Source of the DNA: Streptomyces sp. NBC_00443
GTDB taxonomy: Bacteria; Actinomycetota; Actinomycetes; Streptomycetales; Streptomycetaceae
Direction: 5' to 3'
DNA length: 64,000 nucleotides
Assembly (NCBI RefSeq): GCF_036014175.1
Contig: NZ_CP107917.1
Location: 6,014,001 to 6,078,000 of the forward strand
Below, one piece after another: positions 19,001-27,512 of this stretch; the stretch's first letter is position 1, and the number at the start of each line of letters is the position of its first letter. A program made the position numbers and the translations under genes. The notes under the pieces were generated by a model. The model was not told the DNA's origin. It made no database searches and saw only the letters and a list, made by a program, of their open reading frames with translations.

Positions 19001-19369
19001 GGCCGAGTCGGCCTTGCCGGTGGGGACGGTCGCGCGGACATAGCCGAGCTTGTCGTAGGTACGGCCCACAGAGCCGACCGCGTCCAGCTGCTCGGCGACC
19101 TTCTCGGTCTGTCCGGGCGCGGTCGCGATCATCATCGTGACGTTCTTGTCGCCGTCGGACTTCGCCTCGGCGAGGAGGTCGGCGTCGTCCGAACCGAGCT
19201 TGTCGTGCGCGGACTTGACGCTCGGGTCCGCGGCGGGCGCGGGGTCCGCGGCCATGGCCATGGGTATCGGCCCGGCTGCGGACAGCGCGGCGACGAGACC
19301 AGCGGCCACGGCTATGCGGGCCGCGCGTCTCGCGCCCGGCTTGGGTTCGCGCTGGGGGGTGAGGGTCAT
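16088..19369 (-). CDS. Secreted subtilisin-like serine protease (S8 family)
   Basis: A 1093-residue exported protease. It has a twin-Ala signal peptide (IAVAAGLVAALSAAGPIPMAMA, cleaved near residue 40), an I9-like propeptide, then the catalytic triad: Asp in GILDSGVDLAHP, His in ESEHGTHVAG, oxyanion Asn in SAGNSGPG and Ser in GTSMASPQAAG. About 170 residues separate Asp and His, an insertion seen in large actinobacterial subtilases. The last 450 residues are strand-rich, including a PPC-like domain (TSLDVSIGNVSDAAADLDLAVYD in part). ATG 19369 is 6 bases after AAGGG; ATG 19375 overlaps that site. It probably acts on extracellular protein or developmentally. No cell-wall anchor is seen. Confidence 0.9.
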   Translation of the reverse strand: MTLTPQREPKPGARRAARIAVAAGLVAALSAAGPIPMAMAADPAPAADPSVKSAHDKLGSDDADLLAEAKSDGDKNVTMMIATAPGQTEKVAEQLDAVGSVGRTYDKLGYVRATVPTGKADSAIAAATKLSSVHGIDLREEIPLDDPAVDTKKSTAARTSYSGPSKSTPAENPYNPSFETGSVDFVKKNPKADGRGITIGILDSGVDLAHPALQKTTTGERKIVDWVTATDPLVDNDRTWRPMVTSVSGPTFSYGGKTWTAPAGSYQVSTFLESYTTGGDAAGDANRDGDKTDSWGVLYDAANGTVRVDLNNNNDFGDDTPMKPYKDGFQIGYFGTDNPATDVAERQPFVVQIRKDVPMDPLGGDWVGQKRDFVNIGVIESEHGTHVAGITAANGLFGGKMNGQAPGAKLVASRACTWSGGCTNVALTEGMIDLVVNRGVDIVNMSIGGLPALNDGNNARAELYTRLIDTYGVQLVISAGNSGPGANTIGDPALAAKVISVGATVSRETWAANYGSVVEKKYAMMPFSSRGPREDGGFTPTLSAPGAAINTIQTWLPGAPVAEAGYTLPAGYGMLQGTSMASPQAAGASALLLSAAKQKGIDLTPAKLRTALNSTADHIKGVQAYEEGAGLINVPDAWNSIRDGATAHEYTVKAPVDTAIDQFLKTPGFGTGVYDREGGLKAGQKKTYDVTITRTSGADKAVRHELHFENNAGGTFRIVGSDEVSLGLNKPVTVKVAAKSSSAGIKSAILEVDDPRTEGIDKQVLNTVVVSAPVEYTYSAAGTTQRNSTKSYFVTVPEGAKSLEVAIGGLKDKSQTRFIAIHPYGVPSDNTGTPYCYNNYLDGNGCKPDVRSYADPQAGVWEIEVESRRTSPLLDNPFKLDVTVLGAAFDPETVTVPEAKVGTPAAASWKVTNKYAAIDGKLAGGPLGSSKAARPTIAEGATQTTTVEVPAGATSLDVSIGNVSDAAADLDLAVYDAAGTEVGSSADGDSEESVSIAKPAAGKYSIEVIGYSVPAGSTAYDYLDVFFSAALGTVTVDASPVKLGTGDTATVAGSVTALAPAPEGREFFGQVQLLNARGTVAGLGNVKIEKVTP

Positions 19370-19594
19370 CGGCATCCCTTGTAGGTAAAGGAGCATGGGC
19401 CGTCCGGTATGTGAACCCGGACGACCGCACAGCCTTACGCAAGGGAAGGATGTTTGGGAAGAGTTGACCCAATCGAAATGGAGGAATGGGGGAAACCCCC
19501 TGTTCATTTGGGATGCAACGGTCTTAAGAGGCAAGTCGCCCGCAAGCCGGAAAATCGCCTGCCGATCCGGGCCTCGCGCCTCTAATGTCCCTAC

Positions 19595-20053
19595 GTGCAA
19601 AAGAAGTTGAGGGTGGCGGCCTACGCCATTTGCGTGCGTGACGGACAACTCCTCCTCGCCCGGTCCCCGGCCCCCGGCGGCGGCTTCGAATGGATGCTGC
19701 CCGGCGGCGGTATGGAGCACGGCGAGGATCCCTACGACACGGTCGTGCGGGAGGTGGAGGAGGAGACCGGCTACCTCGTCGAACCGACCGGCCTGCTCGG
19801 CCTCGACTCCGCCCACCGCGTCTTCCCGGCCCGCTTCGGCCGCGACGTCGACCACCACGGCGTCCGCCTCGTCTACGAGGCCCGCGTCACCGGCGGCGAC
19901 CTTCGCTACGAGGCCAACGGCTCCACCAACATGGCGGCCTGGCATCCCCTGGACGACGTCCCGGACCTGACCCGTGTCTCCATGGTCGACAACGGGCTGG
20001 CGCTGTGGCGCGAGCGGCCGGCGGCGGGGCGCATCCTGGGCGCCGGCACATAG
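19595..20053 (+). CDS. NUDIX hydrolase
   Basis: A 152-residue NUDIX enzyme that would hydrolyse a nucleoside diphosphate-linked compound. The NUDIX box is complete: GGMEHGEDPYDTVVREVEEE followed by TGYL, fitting G-x5-E-x7-REVxEExG, at about residues 36-58. GTG 19595 has no Shine-Dalgarno, but a TAATGT hexamer lies at 19583-19588, so the message may be leaderless. The substrate is unknown. Confidence 0.85.
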   Translation: MQKKLRVAAYAICVRDGQLLLARSPAPGGGFEWMLPGGGMEHGEDPYDTVVREVEEETGYLVEPTGLLGLDSAHRVFPARFGRDVDHHGVRLVYEARVTGGDLRYEANGSTNMAAWHPLDDVPDLTRVSMVDNGLALWRERPAAGRILGAGT

Positions 20054-20174
20054 CTTCAGTACCCCGCAAGATGAACACGGAGTGACCGAGTCCCGGCCGT
20101 TCGAGGAGCGGCCGTGAACGCGGAGGGTGCCCCAAGATCCACGTACGGTGATCGGCGCTGCGCGTTGCCGCCCT

Positions 20175-20196
20175 GTTCATGCACAGGTCATTCCCG
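20175..20196 (+). promoter_or_regulatory. Possible PhoP (PHO) box upstream of the phosphoesterase gene
   Basis: Two adjacent 11-base units, GTTCATGCACA and GGTCATTCCCG, resemble the GTTCACC-based direct repeats bound by Streptomyces PhoP. They match at 5 and about 4 of 7 positions. The site is 90 bases upstream of a Tat-exported phosphoesterase, a logical target under phosphate starvation. The similarity is partial. Confidence 0.3.
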
Positions 20197-20285
20197 GTGC
20201 CAACGATCCACAGTGAGCGGGATGTTCGCTTCGGCGAGCGCCCCGCGACCACTGCCGACGCGTTCGCACTCGGGGAGACCGCGCC

Positions 20286-22073
20286 ATGTCGCGCATACGC
20301 TCTGTCGCCAGCTCCGCTGGGGTCCACCGCCGTACTCTGCTCGCCGCCACCGGTGCGGTGACCCTCTCCGCGGGGGTCGGATACACCCTGCGGCCCACCG
20401 ACAGCGAGGCCGCCACCACGGCGGGCCCCGCGAGCGCGCAGGGCGCCGGTGCGGGCAACGCCGCGGCCGAGGCCCCGGTCGGTGCCTCCCGCAAGCTGCC
20501 GGTCGCGCTCGCGCCGTACACGCGGGGCACCACTCTGGCCAATGTCGCCACCCCGCGCGGTACCTCCGGCTACCGCCGGCTCGGTGACGGCCCCGGCTGG
20601 CGCCGCGTCGTCCGTGACGACCTGGCCGCCCCCAAGGCGGACCGCGCGAAGCGGCGTACGGCGCTCGCCGCCTTCGTGCAGCTCACCGACCTGCACCTGA
20701 TCGACGCCCAGCACCCGCTGCGGCTGGAGTACCTGCGCTCGACGGACGTGCACGCCTGGCGGCCGCAGGAGACGCTGACCGTGCCCGGCGCGGTGGCGCT
20801 GGTCGAGCGGCTCAACGCGCTGCGGGGCGCCCCCGTCACCGGCGCCCCGTTCCACTTCGCGATGACCACCGGCGACAACACGGACAACAACTGCAGGTCC
20901 GAGCTGGAGTGGTTCCTCACGGTGATGAGCGGCGGCCGCGTCACCCCGAACACCGGTGACCCGCGGCAGTACGAGGGCGTCCAGAACAGCGGCCTGAAGC
21001 TGTACTGGCAGGCCGACGACAGCGTCCGCGACGCCGACAAGCAGGTCGGCTTCCCGCACCTCGAGGGCTTCCTCGCCGCCGCGATCCGCGAGACGCGCAG
21101 CCCCGGTCTGAACATCCCCTGGTACTCGACGGTCGGCAACCACGACGCGATGCCGCTCGGCACCTACGCCTCGCACAGCGACTCCTACCTGACCGACCTG
21201 GCCGTCGGCGGCAAGAAGCTGATGAACGTCTCCGCCGCGGACGCCAAGAAGCTCCAGGACTCCCTCAAGCAGGACAAGGACCCGCGGGGCACCGTCTTCA
21301 AGGACTTCCTCAAGGCCCACGCCCGCTCGATGCGCTCGGTCACGCCGGACGAGAAGCGGGCGCCGTTCACGCCGAAGGACTATGTGCGGGCCCACCTGGA
21401 CCCGGCCTTCCGCGGCCTCGGCCCCGTCGGCCACGGTTACTCCACGGCCAACCTGGACGCGGGCACCCAGTACTACAGCTTCCGCATCGCCGACGACGTC
21501 ATCGGCATCAGCCTCGACACCACCGACCCGGGCGGCCACTACGAAGGGTCCATCGGGGCGGCCCAGTTCAACTGGCTGGACCGGACGCTGCGGGAGAACA
21601 AGGACTCGTACGCGATCATCTTCAGCCATCACACCAGCAAGACGATGGGCAACCTCCGCCGCGACCCGGCCCGCCCGAGTGAGCGGCGCGTGGGCGGCGC
21701 CGAGCTGGTCCAGCTGCTGGGCGGTCACCGCAACGTTCTGGCCTGGGTGAACGGCCACATCCACAAGAACGTCATCACCCCGCACTCGGCCTCCGGTGGC
21801 CGTTCCTTCTGGGAGATCTCCACCGCCTCCCACGTCGACTTCCCCCAACTCGCCCGGATCATCGAGGTGGTGGACAACAAGGACGGCACGATCTCGCTGT
21901 TCACCACCCTGATCGAGTCCTCGGCCCCGCACGCCACCGACTTCACGGACCTCTCCCAGACGGGCCTGGCCGCCCTCTACCGCGAGCTGTCCCTCAACGC
22001 CCCCGGCGCGCGCTCGACGCTGGCGGGTGAGCGGGGGGACCGCAACACGGAACTGGTCCTGAAGAAGGCCTGA
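20286..22073 (+). CDS. Tat-exported metallophosphoesterase (PPA1498-type)
   Basis: This 595-residue protein carries a Tat signal (HRRTLLAATGAVTLSAGVGY, residues 14-33) and a calcineurin-like metal site spread over QLTDLHLID (about 140), TTGDNTDN (about 197), TVGNHDA (about 280), FSHHTSK (about 445) and NGHIHKN (about 490). This spacing and the large insert between the GD and GNHD motifs match the actinobacterial TIGR03767-type phosphoesterases. It should act outside the membrane on phosphodiesters or monoesters. ATG 20286 is chosen from the Tat signal. The stop is followed by a 22-base tandem copy of the gene end (22058-22073 repeated at 22080-22095). Confidence 0.85.
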   Translation: MSRIRSVASSAGVHRRTLLAATGAVTLSAGVGYTLRPTDSEAATTAGPASAQGAGAGNAAAEAPVGASRKLPVALAPYTRGTTLANVATPRGTSGYRRLGDGPGWRRVVRDDLAAPKADRAKRRTALAAFVQLTDLHLIDAQHPLRLEYLRSTDVHAWRPQETLTVPGAVALVERLNALRGAPVTGAPFHFAMTTGDNTDNNCRSELEWFLTVMSGGRVTPNTGDPRQYEGVQNSGLKLYWQADDSVRDADKQVGFPHLEGFLAAAIRETRSPGLNIPWYSTVGNHDAMPLGTYASHSDSYLTDLAVGGKKLMNVSAADAKKLQDSLKQDKDPRGTVFKDFLKAHARSMRSVTPDEKRAPFTPKDYVRAHLDPAFRGLGPVGHGYSTANLDAGTQYYSFRIADDVIGISLDTTDPGGHYEGSIGAAQFNWLDRTLRENKDSYAIIFSHHTSKTMGNLRRDPARPSERRVGGAELVQLLGGHRNVLAWVNGHIHKNVITPHSASGGRSFWEISTASHVDFPQLARIIEVVDNKDGTISLFTTLIESSAPHATDFTDLSQTGLAALYRELSLNAPGARSTLAGERGDRNTELVLKKA

Positions 22074-22210
22074 TCCGGCCCTGAAGAAGGCCTGAGCCGC
22101 ACATCGGCCGAAACGCGCTCAACTGCCGCCCCCTCGTCAACCCTCGCAGCACCCGCCCGGTCTCTCCCCCCGACCACGCTCGACGTGAGCGGTACAGATG
22201 GGGGAGAGAC

Positions 22211-23415
22211 ATGAGCGTACGTACGACCCGCATGGCCTTCGTGGCGGCGACGGCGGTGACGCTGTCCGTGGCCCTCGCGGTCCCCGCGGTGGCGGCCGCG
22301 CCCGCCGGAGAGGGGCACGGCGCGACCCGCAAGGCCATGCAGGCCGCCGTCGGCGCCGGTGTGCCCGGGGTGACGGCGACCGTGAAGGACGCCCGCGGCA
22401 CCTGGTCGGCCACGGCGGGCGTCGGCAACCTCAAGACGGGCAAGCCGCGTTCGGCGGACGACCGCTACCGGGTGGGCAGCATCACCAAGACCTTCGTCGC
22501 CACGGTGCTGCTCCAACTGGAGGCGGAGGGCACGCTGTCGCTGGACGACACCGTCGAGGAGTGGCTGCCGGGCGTGGTGCGGGGCAACGGCCATGACGGC
22601 GGCCGGATCACCCTGCGCCAGCTCCTCAACCACACCAGCGGCATCTACAACTACACGGCGGACGACGACTTCGGCCGTACGTACTTCCTCAAGGACGGCT
22701 TCTTCGAGCACCGCTACGACACCAAGAAGCCCACGGAACTGGTCGCGCTCGCCATGACCCACAAGCCGGACTTCGAGCCGGGGACGTCCTGGAACTACTC
22801 CAACACCAACTTCGTGCTCGCCGGCATGGTGATCGAGAAGGCCACGGGCCGCCCGTACGGCGCGGAGGTCCGCGACCGCATCATCAAGCCCCTGCACCTG
22901 ACCGCCACGTCCGTCCCCGGCACCCGCGTGAGCGTCCCGGGACCCAGCAGCCGCGCCTACTCCAAGCTGGCGGAGACGGCGACGGGCCCGACGTACGACG
23001 TCACGAAGCTCAACCCGTCGCTCGCCCACGCGGCCGGCGAGATGATCTCCAACTCGGCCGACCTCAACCGCTTCTACTCGGCCCTCCTGCGCGGCAAGCT
23101 CCTGCCGCGCGAGCAACTGGCCGAGATGACCACGACGATCCCCGTCGACGAGGCCAACAGCTACGGCCTCGGCCTGATGAAGTCCAAGCTGACCTGCGGC
23201 GTCACGGTCTGGGGCCATGGCGGCGGCATCCATGGCTCGATATCCGAGGGGTCACGACCCGCGACGGCCGCCACGCCTTGGCCTTCAACTTCAACGGCGA
23301 CTGGTCGGGGGACACGGCGGCGGTGGTCGAGGCCGAGTTCTGCGGGGTGGGCAAGGGGAAGGGAGAGGGTCCGACGGCCGGGCGTACCGGGACACGCGGC
23401 CCGGACCTCAGCTGA
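22211..23415 (+). pseudogene. Serine hydrolase, beta-lactamase/DD-peptidase fold, frameshifted near the end
   Basis: Restored, this is a 401-residue secreted class C beta-lactamase-like or D-alanyl-D-alanine carboxypeptidase. It has a signal peptide (AFVAATAVTLSVALAVPAVAA), the nucleophile motif SITK (about residue 94), YSN in WNYSNTN (about 197) and the third motif HGG in WGHGGGIHGS (about 336). After SISEG the frame breaks. One extra G in the run 23248-23251 gives EGVTTRDGRHALAFNFNGDW and a normal end DLS at 23415. Without the repair the frame runs on antisense through the next gene. The ATG follows GGGGGAGAG at good spacing. Confidence 0.85.
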
Positions 23416-23421
23416 CGACAT

Positions 23422-23463
23422 GAGGAGGGGCCGCCGGGCTCCCCGGCCCCGCGGCCCCTCCTC
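23422..23463. terminator. Bidirectional terminator
   Basis: GAGGAGGGGCCGC (23422-23434) pairs perfectly with GCGGCCCCTCCTC (23451-23463). A second inverted repeat, GGTGCTGCC (23472-23480) with GGCAGCACC (23502-23510), overlaps the end of the next, convergent gene. Confidence 0.65.
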
Positions 23464-23494
23464 TCCCTCCTGGTGCTGCCTTCCCGGTCCGTCA

Positions 23495-24556
23495 TTACCG
23501 GGGCAGCACCACGACATACGCGGCCGGATCACGGTCCACCGCGGCCATCAGAGCCGTACGGATCACCGCCGCCTGCTGCTCCATCGACTCCCGCAGCTTC
23601 TTCGGGGTGATGTGCACGACCGTGATGCCGAGCCGCTCCAAATGCTCGCGCTTGCGGGCGTACTCGGACCAGAGGGCGTCGTCGTCCTGGCGGTCGCCCT
23701 GGCGCGGGGCCCGGGTGTCGAGTTCGACCGCCACCGAGTGTTCCGGCCAGTAGGCGTCGAGGCCGCCGAGGTGGGGGCCGCCCGGCAGGCGCAGGTCGAC
23801 GTTCCAGACGGGGTCGGGCAGGGCGTGGTCGCGGACCATCTCGTACAGGCGGTCCTCCGCGATCGCGCGGCCCTCGGCGAGCAGGGAGTCCACCGCGTCC
23901 ACCACGTGCGGGCGGGACAGCAGCTTCGCCTGGTTCAACTCCCGTACCACGGAGGCCGGTTCGCAGTGGCCGCCCCGGACGGCTTCGGTCAGCAGCCGGC
24001 GTACGGCGCCCGCGTCCGTCAGTTCGGCCACCGCGTCGGCCAGGGCGCGCGGCACCGGGGCGACCGGGAGGCCCGTCACCTGCTGGGGCGTGGGGAGCGC
24101 GGGGGTGCGCAGGATGCGGGCGCAGCCCGTGGAGCGCAGCCGGCGCATCCGTGGGACCAGGACGTCGATCCTGTCGAGCGCGGTGAGCGGCGGTGTGGCG
24201 GAGAAGCCGTGCAGGGTCAGCGCCGCCAGGCCCGTGATCACCGCATCGGGGTAGCCGGGGGCGGCGTGCTCCTCGCCCGCGTTCGGCTGGGACGGCACGC
24301 CAGGGTTCCGCTCCCGTGCCGCGTACATCAGCACCGCGTGCAGGCGCTCCTCGCTGGTCGGCGGGCCGGGGTGGAGCAGGAAGACGCCGGGGAGGATCTG
24401 CCGCCAGGGGCCGCCCGGGCGGCACTGCTCGTTCATGTCGGCGTTCGCGACGCCGTGCGACTTCAGCTGTGCGGCCGTCATGACACGGCGGTGCACGTCG
24501 GAGAGGTGACGAACGGGGCGGGGGGAGAGCGGGGGGAGCGGGGTGTTGTGGTTCAT
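23495..24556 (-). CDS. AbiEi-like winged helix plus PD-(D/E)XK nuclease-like protein
   Basis: A 353-residue protein with two recognisable parts. The first 130 residues look like the winged-helix and AbiEi antitoxin-type region (VMTAAQLKSHGVA, WRQILPGVFLLH, AVITGLAALTLHGF). The C-terminal 120 residues resemble DUF559/Vsr-type PD-(D/E)XK nucleases: LGGLDAYWPEHSVAVELD gives the Asp and ExD, followed by a DAL...REHLERLGITVVHITP tail. No AbiEii toxin or methyltransferase gene is adjacent, so a mobile-element or defence role is unsupported. Such orphan proteins are common in actinobacterial chromosomes. ATG 24556 (MNHNTPLPP) is chosen over a distant start at 24628. Confidence 0.6.
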   Translation of the reverse strand: MNHNTPLPPLSPRPVRHLSDVHRRVMTAAQLKSHGVANADMNEQCRPGGPWRQILPGVFLLHPGPPTSEERLHAVLMYAARERNPGVPSQPNAGEEHAAPGYPDAVITGLAALTLHGFSATPPLTALDRIDVLVPRMRRLRSTGCARILRTPALPTPQQVTGLPVAPVPRALADAVAELTDAGAVRRLLTEAVRGGHCEPASVVRELNQAKLLSRPHVVDAVDSLLAEGRAIAEDRLYEMVRDHALPDPVWNVDLRLPGGPHLGGLDAYWPEHSVAVELDTRAPRQGDRQDDDALWSEYARKREHLERLGITVVHITPKKLRESMEQQAAVIRTALMAAVDRDPAAYVVVLPR

Positions 24557-24671
24557 GACCCGGAGGTTCCCGCGTTGGATCGGCCCTTTAACCGCTGTTA
24601 CACGCCCGTCGACAAATACGGACAACATGGCACTAAAGGACGCGTGTTCGGATGCCGAGTAGGCACGGAAA

Positions 24672-24704
24672 ACCCCTGGTCCGTTCGGGTGGGACCAGGG
24701 GTTA
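24672..24704 (-). terminator. Hairpin terminator of the second M1 aminopeptidase gene
   Basis: AACCCCTGGTCC (24672-24683) pairs with GGACCAGGGGTT (24693-24704) over 12 bp with a 9-base loop, 59 bases past the aminopeptidase stop on the minus strand. Confidence 0.6.
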
Positions 24705-24763
24705 CGGCTGCTATTGCCTGAATTCCGTAACGGTCACGGACGGCCGTGATCGTTGGCCAAAGG

Positions 24764-27364
24764 TCATCCCGCGGTTGACGCGTCGGCGGCCGCCGCGTCA
24801 CACGCCTGCCCCCGCAGCCCCCGCGCCAGATCGTCCCGCGCCTCCAGCACCAGCCGCCGCAGCGCCGGCGCCGCGCCCGCGTGGGCCGCGAGCCACGCGT
24901 CGGTCGCGTCGAGCGTGGCCTGCGACTGCTGGAGCGCCGGGAACAGCCCCTGGACCACGACCATGCCGATCTGGATCGACCGCTCGGCCCACACCCGCTC
25001 GATGGCGGCGAAGTACCTCTCGGCGTACGGCGCGAGCAGTTCCCGCTGGGACGGCTGGGCGAAGCCGGAGATGGTCGCCTCGACCAGGGCGTTGGACAGC
25101 GCGTCGGACTCGACGACCTGCGCCCACGCCTGTGCCTTCACCGCCTCCGACGGCCGGGCGGCGAGGCAGCGGACCTGGTGGCGCCTGCCGGACGCCGTGT
25201 CGTCGCGGGCCAGTTCGGCAGCCAGCACCGACTCGTCGGCCGCCCCGTGCGCGGCCAGCGGCTCCAGGAACGCCCAGCGCAGCTCCTGGTCGACCTCCAG
25301 CCCCTCGATCTTCTCCGCGCCCTCCAGCAGACCCCGCAGCAGCCCCAGGTCCTCCGGCCCCGACGCCACCGACGCGAGGAACCGCGCCCACGCCAACTGC
25401 TGCTCGCTGCCCGGCGCGGCGGCCCGCAGCTCCCGCAACGCGCCCTCGGCCAGCAGCCGTTCGCCGGTCTGCCGCCACTCGGGCGCCACGTAGTTGACCA
25501 GCGACGAGTTCGCCCACGCATGCAGCATCTGCAGCACGCCGATGTCCGACTCGCGCCCCGCGAACCGCAGCACCAGATCCACGAACTCCCGCGCCGGCAG
25601 CAGCGCGTCCCGCGTCATGTTCCACAGCGCCGACCAGCACAGGGCACGGGCGAGCGGGTCGGTCAGCGCGCCCAGGTGCTCCCGCAGGGTGGCCAGGGAC
25701 GTCTCGTCGAAGCGGGTCTTGCAGTACGTCAGGTCGTCGTCGTTGACCAGCACCAGCTCCGGCGCCACGGCACCCGCAAGCTCCGGCACGACCGTGCGCG
25801 GACCGTCGACGTCCACCTCGGCCTGCGCGTACCGCTCCAGAGCCCCGCCCGAGCCCCGCCGGTACAGGCCCACCGCCACCCGGTGCGGGCGCAGTTCGGG
25901 GTGCGACTCGGCCGCATCCTGCACCACCGCCAGCTCGTCAATCCGGCCCTCGGCGTCCAACAGCACCTGGGAGGTCAGCGAGTTCACGCCCGCCGTCTGC
26001 AGCCAGGAGCGGGCCCATACGCCCATGTCCCGGCCGCTGGTCTCCTCCAGCACCGACAGCAGATCACCGAGCCGCGTGTTGCCGTACGCGTGCCGCTTGA
26101 AGTAGCGCCGCGCACCCTCCAGGAACGCGTCCTGCCCGACGTACGCGACGAGTTGCTTCAGCACCGAAGCGCCCTTGGCGTACGTGATGCCGTCGAAGTT
26201 GAGCTTCGCGTCCTGGAGGTCACGGATGTCCGCTGTGATCGGGTGCGTGGAGGGCAGCTGGTCGGCGCGGTAGGCCCAGGCCTTGCGGCGGTTGGCGAAG
26301 GTGATCCAGGCGTCCTTGAAGCGGGTCGCGCCGACGTTCGCGAACGTGCCCATGAAGTCCGCGAAGGACTCCTTCAGCCACAGGTCGTCCCACCACTCCA
26401 TGGTGACCAGGTCGCCGAACCACATGTGCGCCATCTCGTGCAGGATGACGTTCGCCCGGCCCTCGTACGACGACCGCGTGACCTTGCCGCGGAAGATGAA
26501 CTCCTCCCGGAAGGTCACCATCCCCGGGTTCTCCATCGCGCCGAGGTTGTACTCGGGCACGAACGCCTGGTCGTACTTCCCGAAGGGGTACGGGTAGTCG
26601 AAATGGTCGTGGAAGAAGTCCAGGCCCTGCTTGGTGACCAGGAAGACGTCGTCGGCGTCGAAGTACGGGGCGAGCCCCTTGCGGCACATCGCGCCGAGCG
26701 GGATCCGAAGCGTGGTGCCGTCGGCGAACGTGCGCGAGTACGAGTCCGTGACGTAGTGGTACGGGCCCGCCACCACACACGTGATGTACGTCGAGATCGG
26801 CTTGGTCTCCGCGAACCGCCAGATGCCGTCGGTGAGTTCACCGGCCCCGTTGCTCCACACCGTCCACCCCTCGGGCGCCCGCACCTCGAAGCGGAACGGC
26901 GCCTTGAGGTCCGGCTGCTCGAAGTTCGCGAACACGCGGCGGGAGTCGGCCGGCTCGTACTGCGTGTAGAGGTAGACCTCGCCGTCCTCCGGGTCGACGA
27001 AGCGGTGCATGCCCTCACCGGTGCGGGAGTAGGCGCACTGCGCGTCGACGACGAGCTCGTTGTCCGCGGCGAGGTCCTCCAGGACGATCCGCGAGCCGTC
27101 GAAGACCTCGCTCGGGTCCAGGTCCCTGCCGTTGAGGGAGAGGGCCGTCACACTCGGCGCGATCAGGTCCGCGAAGCTGGTGGCGCCGGGCTCGGCGCAC
27201 CGGAAGCGGATGGTGGTGACCGAGCGGAAGGTGCGCGGCGCCCCGCCGTCGGGGTCCCCCTCGTCGAGGGCCGAACGCACGTCGAGGAACACGTCGTACC
27301 CGTCGACGGCCAGCAGGGCGGCCCGCTCCCGGGCCTCGTCGCGGGACAGATTCTCACCGGGCAC
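24764..27364 (-). CDS. M1 family zinc aminopeptidase (second PepN)
   Basis: An intact 866-residue paralogue of the aminopeptidase at 10159-12734. It has GAMENPG (about residue 290), the zinc motif HEMAHMW with ligand Glu in KESFA, the catalytic Tyr region FDGITYAKGAS and a full ERAP1-like C-terminal domain. GTG 27364 is chosen because it gives VPGENLSRDEARERA, aligned with VPGTNLTREEAQQRA of the paralogue, and sits 8-9 bases after GAGGGA; GTG 27373 overlaps that site. Cytoplasmic peptide turnover is the likely role. The second copy may differ in residue preference. Confidence 0.92.
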   Translation of the reverse strand: MPGENLSRDEARERAALLAVDGYDVFLDVRSALDEGDPDGGAPRTFRSVTTIRFRCAEPGATSFADLIAPSVTALSLNGRDLDPSEVFDGSRIVLEDLAADNELVVDAQCAYSRTGEGMHRFVDPEDGEVYLYTQYEPADSRRVFANFEQPDLKAPFRFEVRAPEGWTVWSNGAGELTDGIWRFAETKPISTYITCVVAGPYHYVTDSYSRTFADGTTLRIPLGAMCRKGLAPYFDADDVFLVTKQGLDFFHDHFDYPYPFGKYDQAFVPEYNLGAMENPGMVTFREEFIFRGKVTRSSYEGRANVILHEMAHMWFGDLVTMEWWDDLWLKESFADFMGTFANVGATRFKDAWITFANRRKAWAYRADQLPSTHPITADIRDLQDAKLNFDGITYAKGASVLKQLVAYVGQDAFLEGARRYFKRHAYGNTRLGDLLSVLEETSGRDMGVWARSWLQTAGVNSLTSQVLLDAEGRIDELAVVQDAAESHPELRPHRVAVGLYRRGSGGALERYAQAEVDVDGPRTVVPELAGAVAPELVLVNDDDLTYCKTRFDETSLATLREHLGALTDPLARALCWSALWNMTRDALLPAREFVDLVLRFAGRESDIGVLQMLHAWANSSLVNYVAPEWRQTGERLLAEGALRELRAAAPGSEQQLAWARFLASVASGPEDLGLLRGLLEGAEKIEGLEVDQELRWAFLEPLAAHGAADESVLAAELARDDTASGRRHQVRCLAARPSEAVKAQAWAQVVESDALSNALVEATISGFAQPSQRELLAPYAERYFAAIERVWAERSIQIGMVVVQGLFPALQQSQATLDATDAWLAAHAGAAPALRRLVLEARDDLARGLRGQACDAAAADASTAG

Positions 27365-27512
27365 GAGCGGCACTCCCTCACGTGGTGTTCAGTATGCGGA
27401 CAGCCCTGATCCTGCCACGCGCCTCCAGCCCACGGCACCGGGGAATGGCCGGGCGGGCAGCGGCGTTCCTCCAGACGTTCCGCGGAGACACGCTTGCCTC
27501 ATGAGGAGAGAC

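Noticed and set aside
16904..19384. 826-residue open frame on the plus strand
   Set aside because: Antisense shadow of the subtilase, composed of Arg, Gly, Asp and Val as such shadows are.
22058..22095. Attachment-site-like direct repeat at the end of the phosphoesterase gene
   Set aside because: It is a plain 22-base tandem duplication of the gene end; no integrase or matching distant copy is visible.
24881..27409. 842-residue open frame on the plus strand
   Set aside because: Exactly antisense to an intact M1 aminopeptidase; high G+C removes stop codons on the other strand. No ribosome site or family motif.
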